From: a virus
Strand: one strand, 5' to 3'
Virus record (IMG/VR): IMGVR_UViG_3300036826_000176
Coordinates: 1 to 20,344 of that record
DNA: 20,344 bases
The position numbers and the translations under genes were made by a program. The notes beneath the pieces are model-generated. The model saw only the letters and a program-made list of their open reading frames with translations. It was not told the origin of the DNA and did no database searches. Positions 12,954 to 18,784 of this stretch are shown piece after piece; position 1 is the first letter of the stretch, and every line of letters begins with the position of its first letter.

Positions 12954-12980
12954 CACCACTTACCCGATGCCGCATATACT
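12950..12980 (+). promoter_or_regulatory. Internal promoter before the DUF6011-like gene
   Basis: TTGACA (12950-12955) and TATACT (12975-12980) are separated by 19 bp; TATACT ends 7 bases before the ATG at 12988. ATGCCGCA directly precedes the -10, matching ATGCGGCT in the two other rightward promoters. The AGGAG between -10 and start could aid translation only if the transcript begins upstream, so both leaderless and read-through messages are possible. Confidence 0.65.
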
Positions 12981-12987
12981 AGGAGCC

Positions 12988-13956
12988 ATGACGTACACCA
13001 CAGAGCAGCGGGCGGTCTTCAACGCCGCCTTCCGCGTCGGGCAGTCACTTGGTCGGAAGTTCGAGACCTCCGACCTGACCCCCGAGCTCCGCCAGGCAGC
13101 GCGCCTGTACGCCGCCTGCTACGACGGCGACTTCCCGTACATGGTCGAGATGGCGCAGAGCGCGACCGGCGGGGTGATGTTCTTCTCAGACGGGCAGTCG
13201 AAGGGCATTTTGAACTGCCTGATGGCCGACGCCAAACGGCGCATGGAGCAGCGCGGCCCGAAGGTCGTCGTCGCCGGCGCGGCTCGCGAGCAGGATCACC
13301 AGCCCGCTCCCTCGCGCGTCTACCTGCAAGACCTCCCCGACGGTCGCTACCGCGTGACCCTCCCCGACGGCGACCACCTGGCGCTCTACATCAAGAAGGC
13401 TGGCCCCGAATCCAAGCTGGCCGGCTCGCGCGTGATCAGCACCCGCGTCAACGGCGACGACTGGATGGGTGTCGCCCACGTTCGCGACAACCTGCACCTC
13501 TGGCGGTCCTGCCAGGGTCAGCTTCGCGTTCGCGTCTACGCCGCCCTCGACGTCCTCGACCAGGCCAAGACCCAGGACGAGTGGCTGGTCGCGGGTCTCG
13601 CCTTCGCCCAGGAAGGCTCGCAGTGCTTCATCTGCGGTCGCGACCTTGACACGCCCGAGAGCCTCACGGCTGGCTACGGTCCGACGTGCGCCGACAAGCA
13701 CGGTCTGCCGTGGGGCGCGAAGGCGGTTCCGATGAGCGTTCGCCTCGCGCAGCAGACCGCTGCCGCGAACGCCACGGTGGAGGCTCCCGCTGAGCCTCAC
13801 ATCGACCCCGAGACCGGCGTGCAGGAGAGCGCCGAAGAACTGTTGGACCTGGTCGAAGCGACCAGGCAGGCCCCCAAGGTCGTCAGCCTGAGCGACGCGC
13901 GAGCGCGCGGCTACAAGCGGACCTACGAGGAAATCTTTGGAGAGGATGCCCTCTAG
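12988..13956 (+). CDS. Protein with DUF6011-like zinc motif (322 aa)
   Basis: The C-terminal half contains CFICGRDLDTPES followed by GYGPTCADKHG (Cys213, Cys216 and a Cys about 15 residues later), the pattern of DUF6011, a small zinc-binding module frequent in phage proteins of unknown role. Before it lies a beta-rich domain (RVYLQDLPDGRYRVTLP, HLALYIKKAGPESK, LRVRVYAALDVL), and the N-terminal 100 residues are helical, with FNAAFRVGQSLGRKFE. The last 60 residues are acidic and probably flexible. A role in nucleic-acid binding or host take-over is plausible but not shown. The start at 12988 is set by the promoter spacing; the stop overlaps the next GTG start by one base. Confidence 0.8.
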   Translation: MTYTTEQRAVFNAAFRVGQSLGRKFETSDLTPELRQAARLYAACYDGDFPYMVEMAQSATGGVMFFSDGQSKGILNCLMADAKRRMEQRGPKVVVAGAAREQDHQPAPSRVYLQDLPDGRYRVTLPDGDHLALYIKKAGPESKLAGSRVISTRVNGDDWMGVAHVRDNLHLWRSCQGQLRVRVYAALDVLDQAKTQDEWLVAGLAFAQEGSQCFICGRDLDTPESLTAGYGPTCADKHGLPWGAKAVPMSVRLAQQTAAANATVEAPAEPHIDPETGVQESAEELLDLVEATRQAPKVVSLSDARARGYKRTYEEIFGEDAL

Positions 13957-14357
13957 TGCCCAAGTCAAAAGCTCCCGCGTTCTCGTGGGACAACGTGTCC
14001 GTTGTTGACCAGGCCAGAATCCTGTACCTGGTCGGCGGCGACGGTCACTCCATCTTCAATGCCGATGCGCTCAAGGAAGAAGGCGCGAGCGCCTACGTCA
14101 TCGACCACTTCACGACCGTCGAGAAGAGCGACGGCTCGTACAAGGGCTCGATCTTCTCGAGCGAGACCGGCGAGCTTCAGAAGGAGCTCCGCGGAGTGTA
14201 CGGCTTGACCGTCACGCGCTCGCTCGCCCGTCACTACGGCGTCGAGAGCCACAAGTTTGGCCGCGGCTCGGAAGCGCGCGAGCTCACCGAAAAACTCACT
14301 ACCGCGCTGATCGCCGCGGGCGATGCCGCGGCAGCAAAGCTGGAGGGTGGGGCGTAA
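13956..14357 (+). CDS. Unknown protein (133 aa)
   Basis: The GTG start at 13956 overlaps the preceding TAG, with GGAGAGG about 12 bases upstream. The protein begins (M)PKSKAPAFSWDNVSVVDQA and has an acidic middle (DHFTTVEKSDGSYKGSIFSS) followed by a basic stretch (LTVTRSLARHYGVESHKFGR). The C-terminus is a helix ending in AAGDAAAAKLEGGA. No family is recognised. It is co-translated with the DUF6011-like protein, so the two may work together. Confidence 0.7.
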   Translation: MPKSKAPAFSWDNVSVVDQARILYLVGGDGHSIFNADALKEEGASAYVIDHFTTVEKSDGSYKGSIFSSETGELQKELRGVYGLTVTRSLARHYGVESHKFGRGSEARELTEKLTTALIAAGDAAAAKLEGGA

Positions 14358-14383
14358 GCCCCCCTTCCCTTCGGGAGGAACCA
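14349..14383 (+). promoter_or_regulatory. Two small hairpins before the 14384 gene; one covers its ribosome binding site
   Basis: GGGGC-GTAA-GCCCC (14349-14362) is a 5-bp stem with a GNRA-type loop spanning the upstream stop. CTTCCC (14364-14369) can pair with GGGAGG (14373-14378), which is the Shine-Dalgarno sequence of the next gene. The pairing could couple translation of that gene to the one upstream. Confidence 0.4.
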
Positions 14384-14710
14384 GTGACCTCGTTTATCGA
14401 GATTCCCCAGATCGGCTTCAACGGTCAGGAACTGCCGAGCCTGTACGTGAACGTCGCCGACATCATCGCCTTCAAAGCCACCTACGACGGCGCGACCGAA
14501 TTCGAGCTTCGCGACCTGGGCACCGAAGGTATGAGCGTCACACGCCGCTCGTACCTGCCGATCGGCCTGTTTCTGAACTTGCTCGGGATGCTCGCCGAGA
14601 ACCCTGGCGTCAAGTCCTGGACCGACGAGACGAAGGCGGCGCACCTGGAACCCGCCCAGGAACGCTCTCGCGCCGCTGCTGCTCGAGAGCGTGGTGAACA
14701 CGTCGACTGA
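14384..14710 (+). CDS. Small protein of unknown function (108 aa)
   Basis: The GTG at 14384 follows GGGAGG by 5 bases. The protein (starting (M)TSFIEIPQIGFNGQELPSL) has a beta-rich first half with YVNVADIIAFKATYDG and TEFELRDLGTEG, then a hydrophobic helix IGLFLNLLGMLAE and a charged, Ala/Arg/Glu-rich C-terminus. The family is not recognised. It ends in TGATG, overlapping the next start. The ribosome binding site can be masked by a hairpin. Confidence 0.7.
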   Translation: MTSFIEIPQIGFNGQELPSLYVNVADIIAFKATYDGATEFELRDLGTEGMSVTRRSYLPIGLFLNLLGMLAENPGVKSWTDETKAAHLEPAQERSRAAAARERGEHVD

Positions 14711-15579
14711 TGCCCTCACACCGCCCCTGCCGATACCGCGGTGACGGTTGCATGGGCACCGCTCACCCCGGCTATCAGCAGTGCAAGCACTGTTGGGAGA
14801 CCTACCTCAAGCCCGTCCAACGGGCAGAAAGGCTCGACGTGAAACACCGCAGAGCTCTCAAGCGGAATCAGCTTTCCCCGGCTACCCGCTCGCTGATCAG
14901 TGCGGTTGACCTCCAGGAGCCCCAGATGCGGCCCGATCCGCCGCTCCGCGCCTCCAGAGCCATTCGGGACGCCATCTACGACATCGAGCTCGACCGACTG
15001 ATCGAGAACAAAACCGAAGAAGAAGCCCTGGAAGCGGTCGCCAACGAGCTTCAAAAAATCAACCTGCGCGACGTACCAGTGGTTATGGAGCGACCGCCAG
15101 ACCACCCAGAACAATCGAAGCCGTTGGGCTACCGATCCTTCCGCGACCTGACCGACCTGGAGCGCCAGGAGATTAGCGACGCCTACGCCGCTGCTCAGCC
15201 GGTCACCGAAATCGCTCGAGCCTGGAACGTCTCGACCTACACGCTGTACCAGGTCACCAAAGCCGCGGGACTGGACCTCCGCAGCGCGCCTGGTCGTAAG
15301 CCGACCGTCTGGGTTCCGACCGAGCCAGCGGTCCTCATATTTCACGATGAAAGGGCTTCAGAGATGCCTCAAAGCACACCGTCAGTATCGAACGCAAGCG
15401 TTGAGCCTGCCCCCACCAACGGGGTGGTTTCCGGGTTGACCGAGTGGGTGGTCACCTACGAAGTGACCAGGACGGAGACCGTCACGGTCGCCGCCAAAGG
15501 CTTCAGCGACGCCGCCTCCGCGGTCTCGCGCGAGCACCCCGACGTCAACGTCCTGAGCGTCGCGAAGGTCAAGCCATGA
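14710..15579 (+). CDS. Probable regulator: N-terminal Cys cluster plus helix-turn-helix
   Basis: This 289-residue protein has Cys7, Cys14, Cys25 and Cys28 near the N-terminus, likely a zinc site. A helical, charged region follows to about 130. Residues about 150-190 carry a helix-turn-helix of recombinase/transposase-regulator type (DLERQEISDAYAAAQ, VTEIARAWNVSTYTLYQVTK), which would bind DNA. A Pro/Ser/Thr-rich linker then leads to a C-terminal small alpha-beta domain, EWVVTYEVTRTETVTVAAKG to the end. It is the best candidate in the window for a transcription factor acting on the shared promoters. The start overlaps the upstream stop (TGATG) and the stop overlaps the next start (ATGA). The C-terminal domain might once have been a separate gene. 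Confidence 0.75.
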   Translation: MPSHRPCRYRGDGCMGTAHPGYQQCKHCWETYLKPVQRAERLDVKHRRALKRNQLSPATRSLISAVDLQEPQMRPDPPLRASRAIRDAIYDIELDRLIENKTEEEALEAVANELQKINLRDVPVVMERPPDHPEQSKPLGYRSFRDLTDLERQEISDAYAAAQPVTEIARAWNVSTYTLYQVTKAAGLDLRSAPGRKPTVWVPTEPAVLIFHDERASEMPQSTPSVSNASVEPAPTNGVVSGLTEWVVTYEVTRTETVTVAAKGFSDAASAVSREHPDVNVLSVAKVKP

Positions 15580-16028
15580 CGCGCATGGTCACGGTGCTGG
15601 TGCTGCCTCCGGGCAGCGCCCCCATCCGCACCGAGCGCATCGACGGCGACGACTCGAACGAGCTCGTGCGCCTGGTCGAAGGCAACCTGGGAACCTGCAC
15701 GCTGCCCCAGGACTGGCGCGCTCAGGACTGGTACGCCTTCTGTGACGACGACGCCATGATCCGCGCAGACCAGCCCTCGGAAAACGTCTGGGCCAAACAC
15801 CTGGGCCACTACGTGCTGCGCGGTCCCATCGTCATCGTCAAGACCGACTACACCGGCGAGACCCGCTCGCTCGGGCGTGCCGACGTCGCCGACCTCGAGA
15901 TGCGCCTCGCGATGGAGCCCTCGAAGGAGGCACTCCGGGCCGCGGAATTCGAACGTGAATTCTGGGCTCAGCACCCCGCCGGCTTCGCCGTTTTGAACAA
16001 CGAGACGGGCGAATGGGAAAACCTGTAA
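15576..16028 (+). CDS. DUF3846-like protein
   Basis: The 150-residue product begins MTRMVTVLVLPPGSAPIRTE and continues with NELVRLVEGNLG, YAFCDDDAMI and GHYVLRGPIVIVKTDYTGE, ending the domain with RSLGRADVADLEMRL. This order (beta strand, helix, calcium-independent turn, GxxxxG strand, sL helix) fits the DUF3846 family, widespread in phages and mobile elements and of unknown function. I chose the ATG at 15576, which overlaps the preceding stop; the longer in-frame extension upstream is a shadow of the regulator gene. The final 40 residues are acidic and helical and are not part of the usual domain. Confidence 0.7.
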   Translation: MTRMVTVLVLPPGSAPIRTERIDGDDSNELVRLVEGNLGTCTLPQDWRAQDWYAFCDDDAMIRADQPSENVWAKHLGHYVLRGPIVIVKTDYTGETRSLGRADVADLEMRLAMEPSKEALRAAEFEREFWAQHPAGFAVLNNETGEWENL

Positions 16029-16252
16029 CCCTCGCCGCGGCGTGGCACCAGGAGGCTTCCGACCGCGGAGCCTCCCCTGCCACCCCTGGCTACGACGACG
16101 CGCGGAATCTGTTCTACGCCGGTGCCGCGGCGATGCTGGCGATGGTGGTCGATGCTGGCACCGACGGCGGCAAGCCGTCCCTGGACCGCCTGGTCAACTT
16201 CTTGCACACCACCAAGGCAGAGCTCCGCGAGTATCTGGAAGAATTCGAGTGA
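16013..16252 (+). CDS. Small protein of unknown function (79 aa)
   Basis: The product starts MGKPVTLAAAWHQEASDRGA and has a hydrophobic helix (NLFYAGAAAMLAMVVDAG) followed by an amphipathic acidic helix (LHTTKAELREYLEEFE). The hydrophobic stretch is short and contains Asp, so it is more likely a packed helix than a membrane anchor. The ATG at 16013 lies 16 bases inside the DUF3846-like gene, and the stop overlaps the next GTG. No family is recognised. Confidence 0.65.
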   Translation: MGKPVTLAAAWHQEASDRGASPATPGYDDARNLFYAGAAAMLAMVVDAGTDGGKPSLDRLVNFLHTTKAELREYLEEFE

Positions 16253-16353
16253 TCGAGCTTCACAGCGGGTGGGACTTGCTGTTTATCGCTATTCCGTTGC
16301 TCATCCTGGTGATGTTTCTCTTCGATAAGGGTGGGCGTGCCGACCCCTCCTGA
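16249..16353 (+). CDS. Tiny membrane protein (34 aa)
   Basis: The translation MIELHSGWDLLFIAIPLLIL plus VMFLFDKGGRADPS is one transmembrane helix with a short charged tail. The GTG start overlaps the preceding TGA (GTGA). It may be a holin-like, antiholin or host-envelope peptide; no family is recognised. It overlaps the next tiny gene by 17 bases. Confidence 0.6.
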   Translation: MIELHSGWDLLFIAIPLLILVMFLFDKGGRADPS

Positions 16354-16423
16354 CTCGGTCTGGGTGCTGCTCCTGGTGGTCTGCATCGTCGGGCTCGGCA
16401 TGTGGTTCGAGTACCGCCGTTAG
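16337..16423 (+). CDS. Tiny membrane protein (28 aa), last gene of the rightward operon
   Basis: The translation (M)PTPPDSVWVLLLVVCIVGL plus GMWFEYRR is a single transmembrane helix ending in a positive cluster. The GTG start at 16337 has AAGGGTGG upstream. The TAG stop overlaps the stop of the converging pilin-like gene, so no base separates the two operons. It is too short for family assignment; the paired position with the 34-residue peptide suggests a two-component membrane function. Confidence 0.5.
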   Translation: MPTPPDSVWVLLLVVCIVGLGMWFEYRR

Positions 16424-16563
16424 CTCTGGGCAAGGCGCTGCAGGAGACGGTTGAACCACTCCTGCAGCACCGAGCCGAAGGTCACGCCGGCGAGCAGGGT
16501 CAGGATGGCGATACTCGCCACGATCAACGCGTACTCGACCGACTCCTGGCCGCGCTGACGCAC
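16420..16563 (-). CDS. Flp/Fap-type pilin-like peptide (47 aa)
   Basis: The product begins (M)RQRGQESVEYALIVASIAIL and is followed by TLLAGVTFGSVLQEWFNRLL. It matches the type IVb Flp prepilin signature: a short basic leader, Gly5, then a hydrophobic helix in which Glu10-Tyr11 falls at positions 5-6 after the Gly, as in prepilins cut by a prepilin peptidase. The length is normal for Flp pilins. GTG at 16563 follows GAGGGG by 3 bases. Such a gene is unexpected in a phage; no Tad secretion genes are present here. It sits at the end of a run of tiny membrane proteins downstream of the peptidase, so it may instead be a lysis or envelope peptide resembling a pilin. Confidence 0.65.
   Translation of the reverse strand: MRQRGQESVEYALIVASIAILTLLAGVTFGSVLQEWFNRLLQRLAQS
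16437..16468. terminator. Possible bidirectional terminator hairpin at convergent gene ends
   Basis: GCTGCAGGAG (16437-16446) and CTCCTGCAGC (16459-16468) are perfect 10-bp inverted arms with a 12-base loop, 14 bases after the rightward operon ends. There is no U-run on either side. It lies inside the C-terminal codons of the opposing gene, where it encodes the repeated Leu-Gln stretches. Confidence 0.4.
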
Positions 16564-16570
16564 AGGCCCC

Positions 16571-16747
16571 TCACAGCGTCGCTAGCCACGCCAGGACGCG
16601 TGGGAGGATCAGGAGGACCAGCACCAGGACAACGGTGCTGCCGATCAGCAGAAGCCCCAGAGAATCCATCCTGGCTTCCCACCGATCGCCGCGGACGTCA
16701 GGTCGGCGGCGTTCGTACCCGACCGAGATGCTCACGCTGATGCTCAT
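16571..16747 (-). CDS. Small membrane protein (58 aa)
   Basis: From the ATG at 16747 the product starts MSISVSISVGYERRRPDVRG, a charged head, and ends in one transmembrane helix, MDSLGLLLIGSTVVLVLVLL, with a short tail LPRVLAWLATL. Two other in-frame ATGs are possible: 16669 (32 residues, helix only) and 16798 (75 residues). The intermediate start is chosen because it overlaps the stop of a minimal upstream reading frame (ATGA), but the choice is uncertain. A holin-like function is possible from size and position. Confidence 0.5.
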   Translation of the reverse strand: MSISVSISVGYERRRPDVRGDRWEARMDSLGLLLIGSTVVLVLVLLILPRVLAWLATL

Positions 16748-16772
16748 GCCCGAGTCTCGAGAGCCGTTCCGC

Positions 16773-16853
16773 TCATGTTCCGGCTCGCCAGAAGACATAG
16801 ACCATGACCGCCAGGATGGTGAGCACCATCACCCAGAAGAGCGCGCGGTTCAG
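16773..16853 (-). CDS. Possible tiny membrane peptide (19-26 aa)
   Basis: An open frame encodes LNRALFWVMVLTILAVMVYV then FWRAGT, one transmembrane helix. No ATG heads it; the start may be a CTG at 16853 that overlaps the upstream stop (CTGA) or the GTG at 16832. No ribosome binding site is visible. The hydrophobic, evenly spaced composition and the neighbours suggest it is real, but it may be untranslated. Confidence 0.35.
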   Translation of the reverse strand: MNRALFWVMVLTILAVMVYVFWRAGT

Positions 16854-17002
16854 CAGAGACGCGCGACCGCGAGAGCCGCTATCAGGCCAAAAACCACCGT
16901 ACCGCTCATGGGCAGGACGCCGACGATGCCAATGATCGCGAGCAGAAGCACGACGAGTGCGACGAGAAAACCAATGGTTACGGGGGCGATGCCGAGTTGC
17001 AT
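16850..17002 (-). CDS. Small membrane protein (50 aa), holin candidate
   Basis: The product begins MQLGIAPVTIGFLVALVVLL and continues with a hydrophobic stretch to LAIIGIVGVLPMSGT and a second one VVFGLIAALAVARLC, so two short membrane helices are likely. AGGAGGG stands directly before the ATG at 17002, a strong signal. Size, two helices and position just after the peptidase gene make it the best holin candidate in the window. No sequence family is recognised. Confidence 0.65.
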   Translation of the reverse strand: MQLGIAPVTIGFLVALVVLLLAIIGIVGVLPMSGTVVFGLIAALAVARLC

Positions 17003-17036
17003 TGACCCTCCTGACCGCACGACTGTACGCCACGCC

Positions 17037-17462
17037 TCATCTGACCAAGTACACCATCTGCCACGGCGGTTTGCCGGCCCACTGTGCTGCGTCGATCGTG
17101 TCGGTGATGCCCCCGTAGCCCATTGCGCTGTTGGCTATCCACAACCCGCCCCAATTCGTCTGGCCGCGGACGGCGACGAAGTGAAACCAGGACGTCGAGT
17201 TGAGGATCGCCGCGGTCGATCCCGCGAGCTCGTACGCTCTCGGCCAGTCCACCCACTCCTGGACGGCGACCACGCCGTGATCCTCGAGCGCGTTGACCAG
17301 GCAGTAGGTGTCCTTCAGACCGCTCCACTCGTCCACACAGGACGGGTAGCCAATCTCGTACGCCGCCTTGACGCGGTCGCTCCAGGGATCGAGCCCCGAC
17401 GCCCTCAGAAGCCAATCGTAGGCACAGATCGAGCACGTCCACGACCGCTGTTGCGGCTCCAT
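17037..17462 (-). CDS. C39-like papain-fold cysteine peptidase
   Basis: In this 141-residue frame, Cys10/Cys13 (SWTCSICAYDW), His94 (WFHFVAVRG) and Asn111 (LWIANSA) are spaced as a papain-fold Cys-His-Asn triad of the C39_2 type; Cys10 or Cys13 would be the nucleophile. Phage proteins of this kind are parts of endolysins or virion hydrolases that cut peptide bonds in the cell wall. Coding sequence clearly continues upstream of the ATG at 17462 in the same frame (FDDELSPDPPSTWWDYFQEH), yet no ATG, GTG or TTG heads it. The upstream frame at 17527-17709 ends exactly where this one becomes protein-like, which suggests a single frameshifted gene. The next genes encode small membrane proteins, compatible with a lysis module. 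Confidence 0.75.
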   Translation of the reverse strand: MEPQQRSWTCSICAYDWLLRASGLDPWSDRVKAAYEIGYPSCVDEWSGLKDTYCLVNALEDHGVVAVQEWVDWPRAYELAGSTAAILNSTSWFHFVAVRGQTNWGGLWIANSAMGYGGITDTIDAAQWAGKPPWQMVYLVR

Positions 17463-17526
17463 CGGCAGATCGCGGTGTTCCTGGAAGTAGTCCCACCAGG
17501 TCGATGGCGGATCGGGACTGAGCTCG

Positions 17527-17709
17527 TCATCGAAACGGAACGCGGCGAACCGCGTTATCCACCTCCAGCCAGTGATAGATGGCGTCGCGTCCGTAGGCGG
17601 TCGAGATGCGCTCGCCTTCTGGATTCTCGAAGGTCTCGTTGCTGCGCGGCTCGTCGCCGTGATCGTCCATCGCGGCCTTGATGCCCGGTCCGACCGCCCA
17701 TTCGGTCAT
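17527..17709 (-). CDS. Small tail-region protein (60 aa), possibly joined to the peptidase by frameshift
   Basis: The product begins MTEWAVGPGIKAAMDDHGDE and continues with NETFENPEGERISTAYGRD and IYHWLEVDNAVRRVPFR. It resembles a short module seen near or within C39-like phage proteins, by impression only. The ATG overlaps the stop of the upstream gene (ATGA). The stop reads TTT CGA TGA C; a +1 shift at TTTC leads directly into the extended peptidase frame. As a free protein it would be a small unknown; as a fusion the whole would be about 230 residues. Confidence 0.6.
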   Translation of the reverse strand: MTEWAVGPGIKAAMDDHGDEPRSNETFENPEGERISTAYGRDAIYHWLEVDNAVRRVPFR

Positions 17710-18125
17710 GCCGTCACCGTCGTCGTCCGGGATTTATCCCACTCCTCCTGGGTGATCGGCACCTGCTCACGCGGCAGCAAGCCGCCGGTGATATCCCGGA
17801 TTTCCTGTTTGCGCGCCGCGGTCGTATTGGCATCCTGGAACTCGGTCGCATACTCGGCGTCGGTCTTGTCGCGCATGGCGATGTGGGCATCCACCACAGC
17901 TTGAGAGCCCGTCGGCAGATCGGTTGGGTTGGCGTCAGCGTCGTAGGTGTAGAGTCGCGAGCCTGCGGGAAGATGGACATCAGGCTCCGTAGTTACCGGC
18001 TGATTCGGTGGTCCCTCAACCGTGAGCCCATACACGGTAATGCCTGCCGCGCCCAGCTCCGCTTCGAGTTGACTCAGGTTGAGCACTTTGCCACCTACGT
18101 CGAGTCCGACTTCGGTCATGGTCAT
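17706..18125 (-). CDS. Tail-region protein of unknown function (139 aa)
   Basis: The translation begins MTMTEVGLDVGGKVLNLSQL. It has a beta-rich, Pro/Thr-rich middle (GITVYGLTVEGPPNQPVTTE, VHLPAGSRLYTYDADANPTD) and a helical acidic C-terminal part with AHIAMRDKTDAEYATEFQDA. ATGA overlaps on both sides show co-translation with the tail fibre-like protein and the small protein downstream. It could be a fibre accessory or chaperone; no family is recognised. The start at 18125 is preferred over a longer frame beginning inside the upstream gene. Confidence 0.65.
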   Translation of the reverse strand: MTMTEVGLDVGGKVLNLSQLEAELGAAGITVYGLTVEGPPNQPVTTEPDVHLPAGSRLYTYDADANPTDLPTGSQAVVDAHIAMRDKTDAEYATEFQDANTTAARKQEIRDITGGLLPREQVPITQEEWDKSRTTTVTA

Positions 18126-18784
18126 CGCCTGAACTCCGTCACCGAAAAGTAGCTGGACAACCCTGAAGACAAGGTCAGGGTGCCTGTTTGGTTGTAGGCA
18201 ATCGCCCACTGATGAGAACCGGGAGAAGGAGCGTTGAGCCAGTAGCTCGCCGCGAAGATGAAATTGGTGCCGGCAACTGGCGGCGTTGTGAGGTTCTGAT
18301 AGGAGTACGGCGAGCCATCCACCGCGTAGCCCAAGTACAGCCCCTGGTTCGTGTTCGTGTGCGTGAAGGACACGAGAATGTCAACGCGCGTCAGAACCCC
18401 GGTCGCGGTAAACGTGATGATCGACGGCGCGATGGTTTGCCAACCTGTCGCGCTGCTACTCCAGACACTCGACAGGCCAACTGAGTGGAAATCGTGAACC
18501 GCACCGTTGGCAATTTCGGCGGTGGTGACTTGACCCAGGCCGATATCCGCACTCTGAATCGTGCGATCCTGGATCATCGCCGTCGTAATGGCCGGCATGT
18601 GCGCCGCGTCCATCGGCGGAATCGCCGACAGCGGCAGGATCAGCCCCTTGCCAGCCGAGTGATCATGCTGGTCGACCGCCTGCGCCAGCACCTGGACGTC
18701 TTCCTTCAGGAACAGGTCAGTGCCCGCGGTCGCATACGGGAACTGCAGCGGAGCGGTGAAGTTGGTCGCGGTCAGCCGAGCCAT
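18122..18784 (-). CDS. Tail fibre-like structural protein
   Basis: The 220-residue protein begins MARLTATNFTAPLQFPYATA. It contains the stretch VLAQAVDQHDHSAGKGLIL, which recurs in phage minor structural and fibre proteins, then low-complexity repeats around TIQSADIGLGQVTTAEIANG of the kind that form trimeric fibre stalks. The C-terminal 110 residues are beta-rich (WSSSATGWQTIAPSIITFTA, GLYLGYAVDGSPYSY) and look like a jelly-roll or receptor-binding head. The start overlaps the preceding stop (TAATG). It probably contacts the host surface; the exact tail component is not fixed by the sequence. Confidence 0.75.
   Translation of the reverse strand: MARLTATNFTAPLQFPYATAGTDLFLKEDVQVLAQAVDQHDHSAGKGLILPLSAIPPMDAAHMPAITTAMIQDRTIQSADIGLGQVTTAEIANGAVHDFHSVGLSSVWSSSATGWQTIAPSIITFTATGVLTRVDILVSFTHTNTNQGLYLGYAVDGSPYSYQNLTTPPVAGTNFIFAASYWLNAPSPGSHQWAIAYNQTGTLTLSSGLSSYFSVTEFRR

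Noticed and set aside
16978-17496. 172-codon leftward open frame overlapping the C39-like gene
   Set aside because: It is the same region in another frame; only the C39-like frame has the Cys-His-Asn pattern and protein-like composition.
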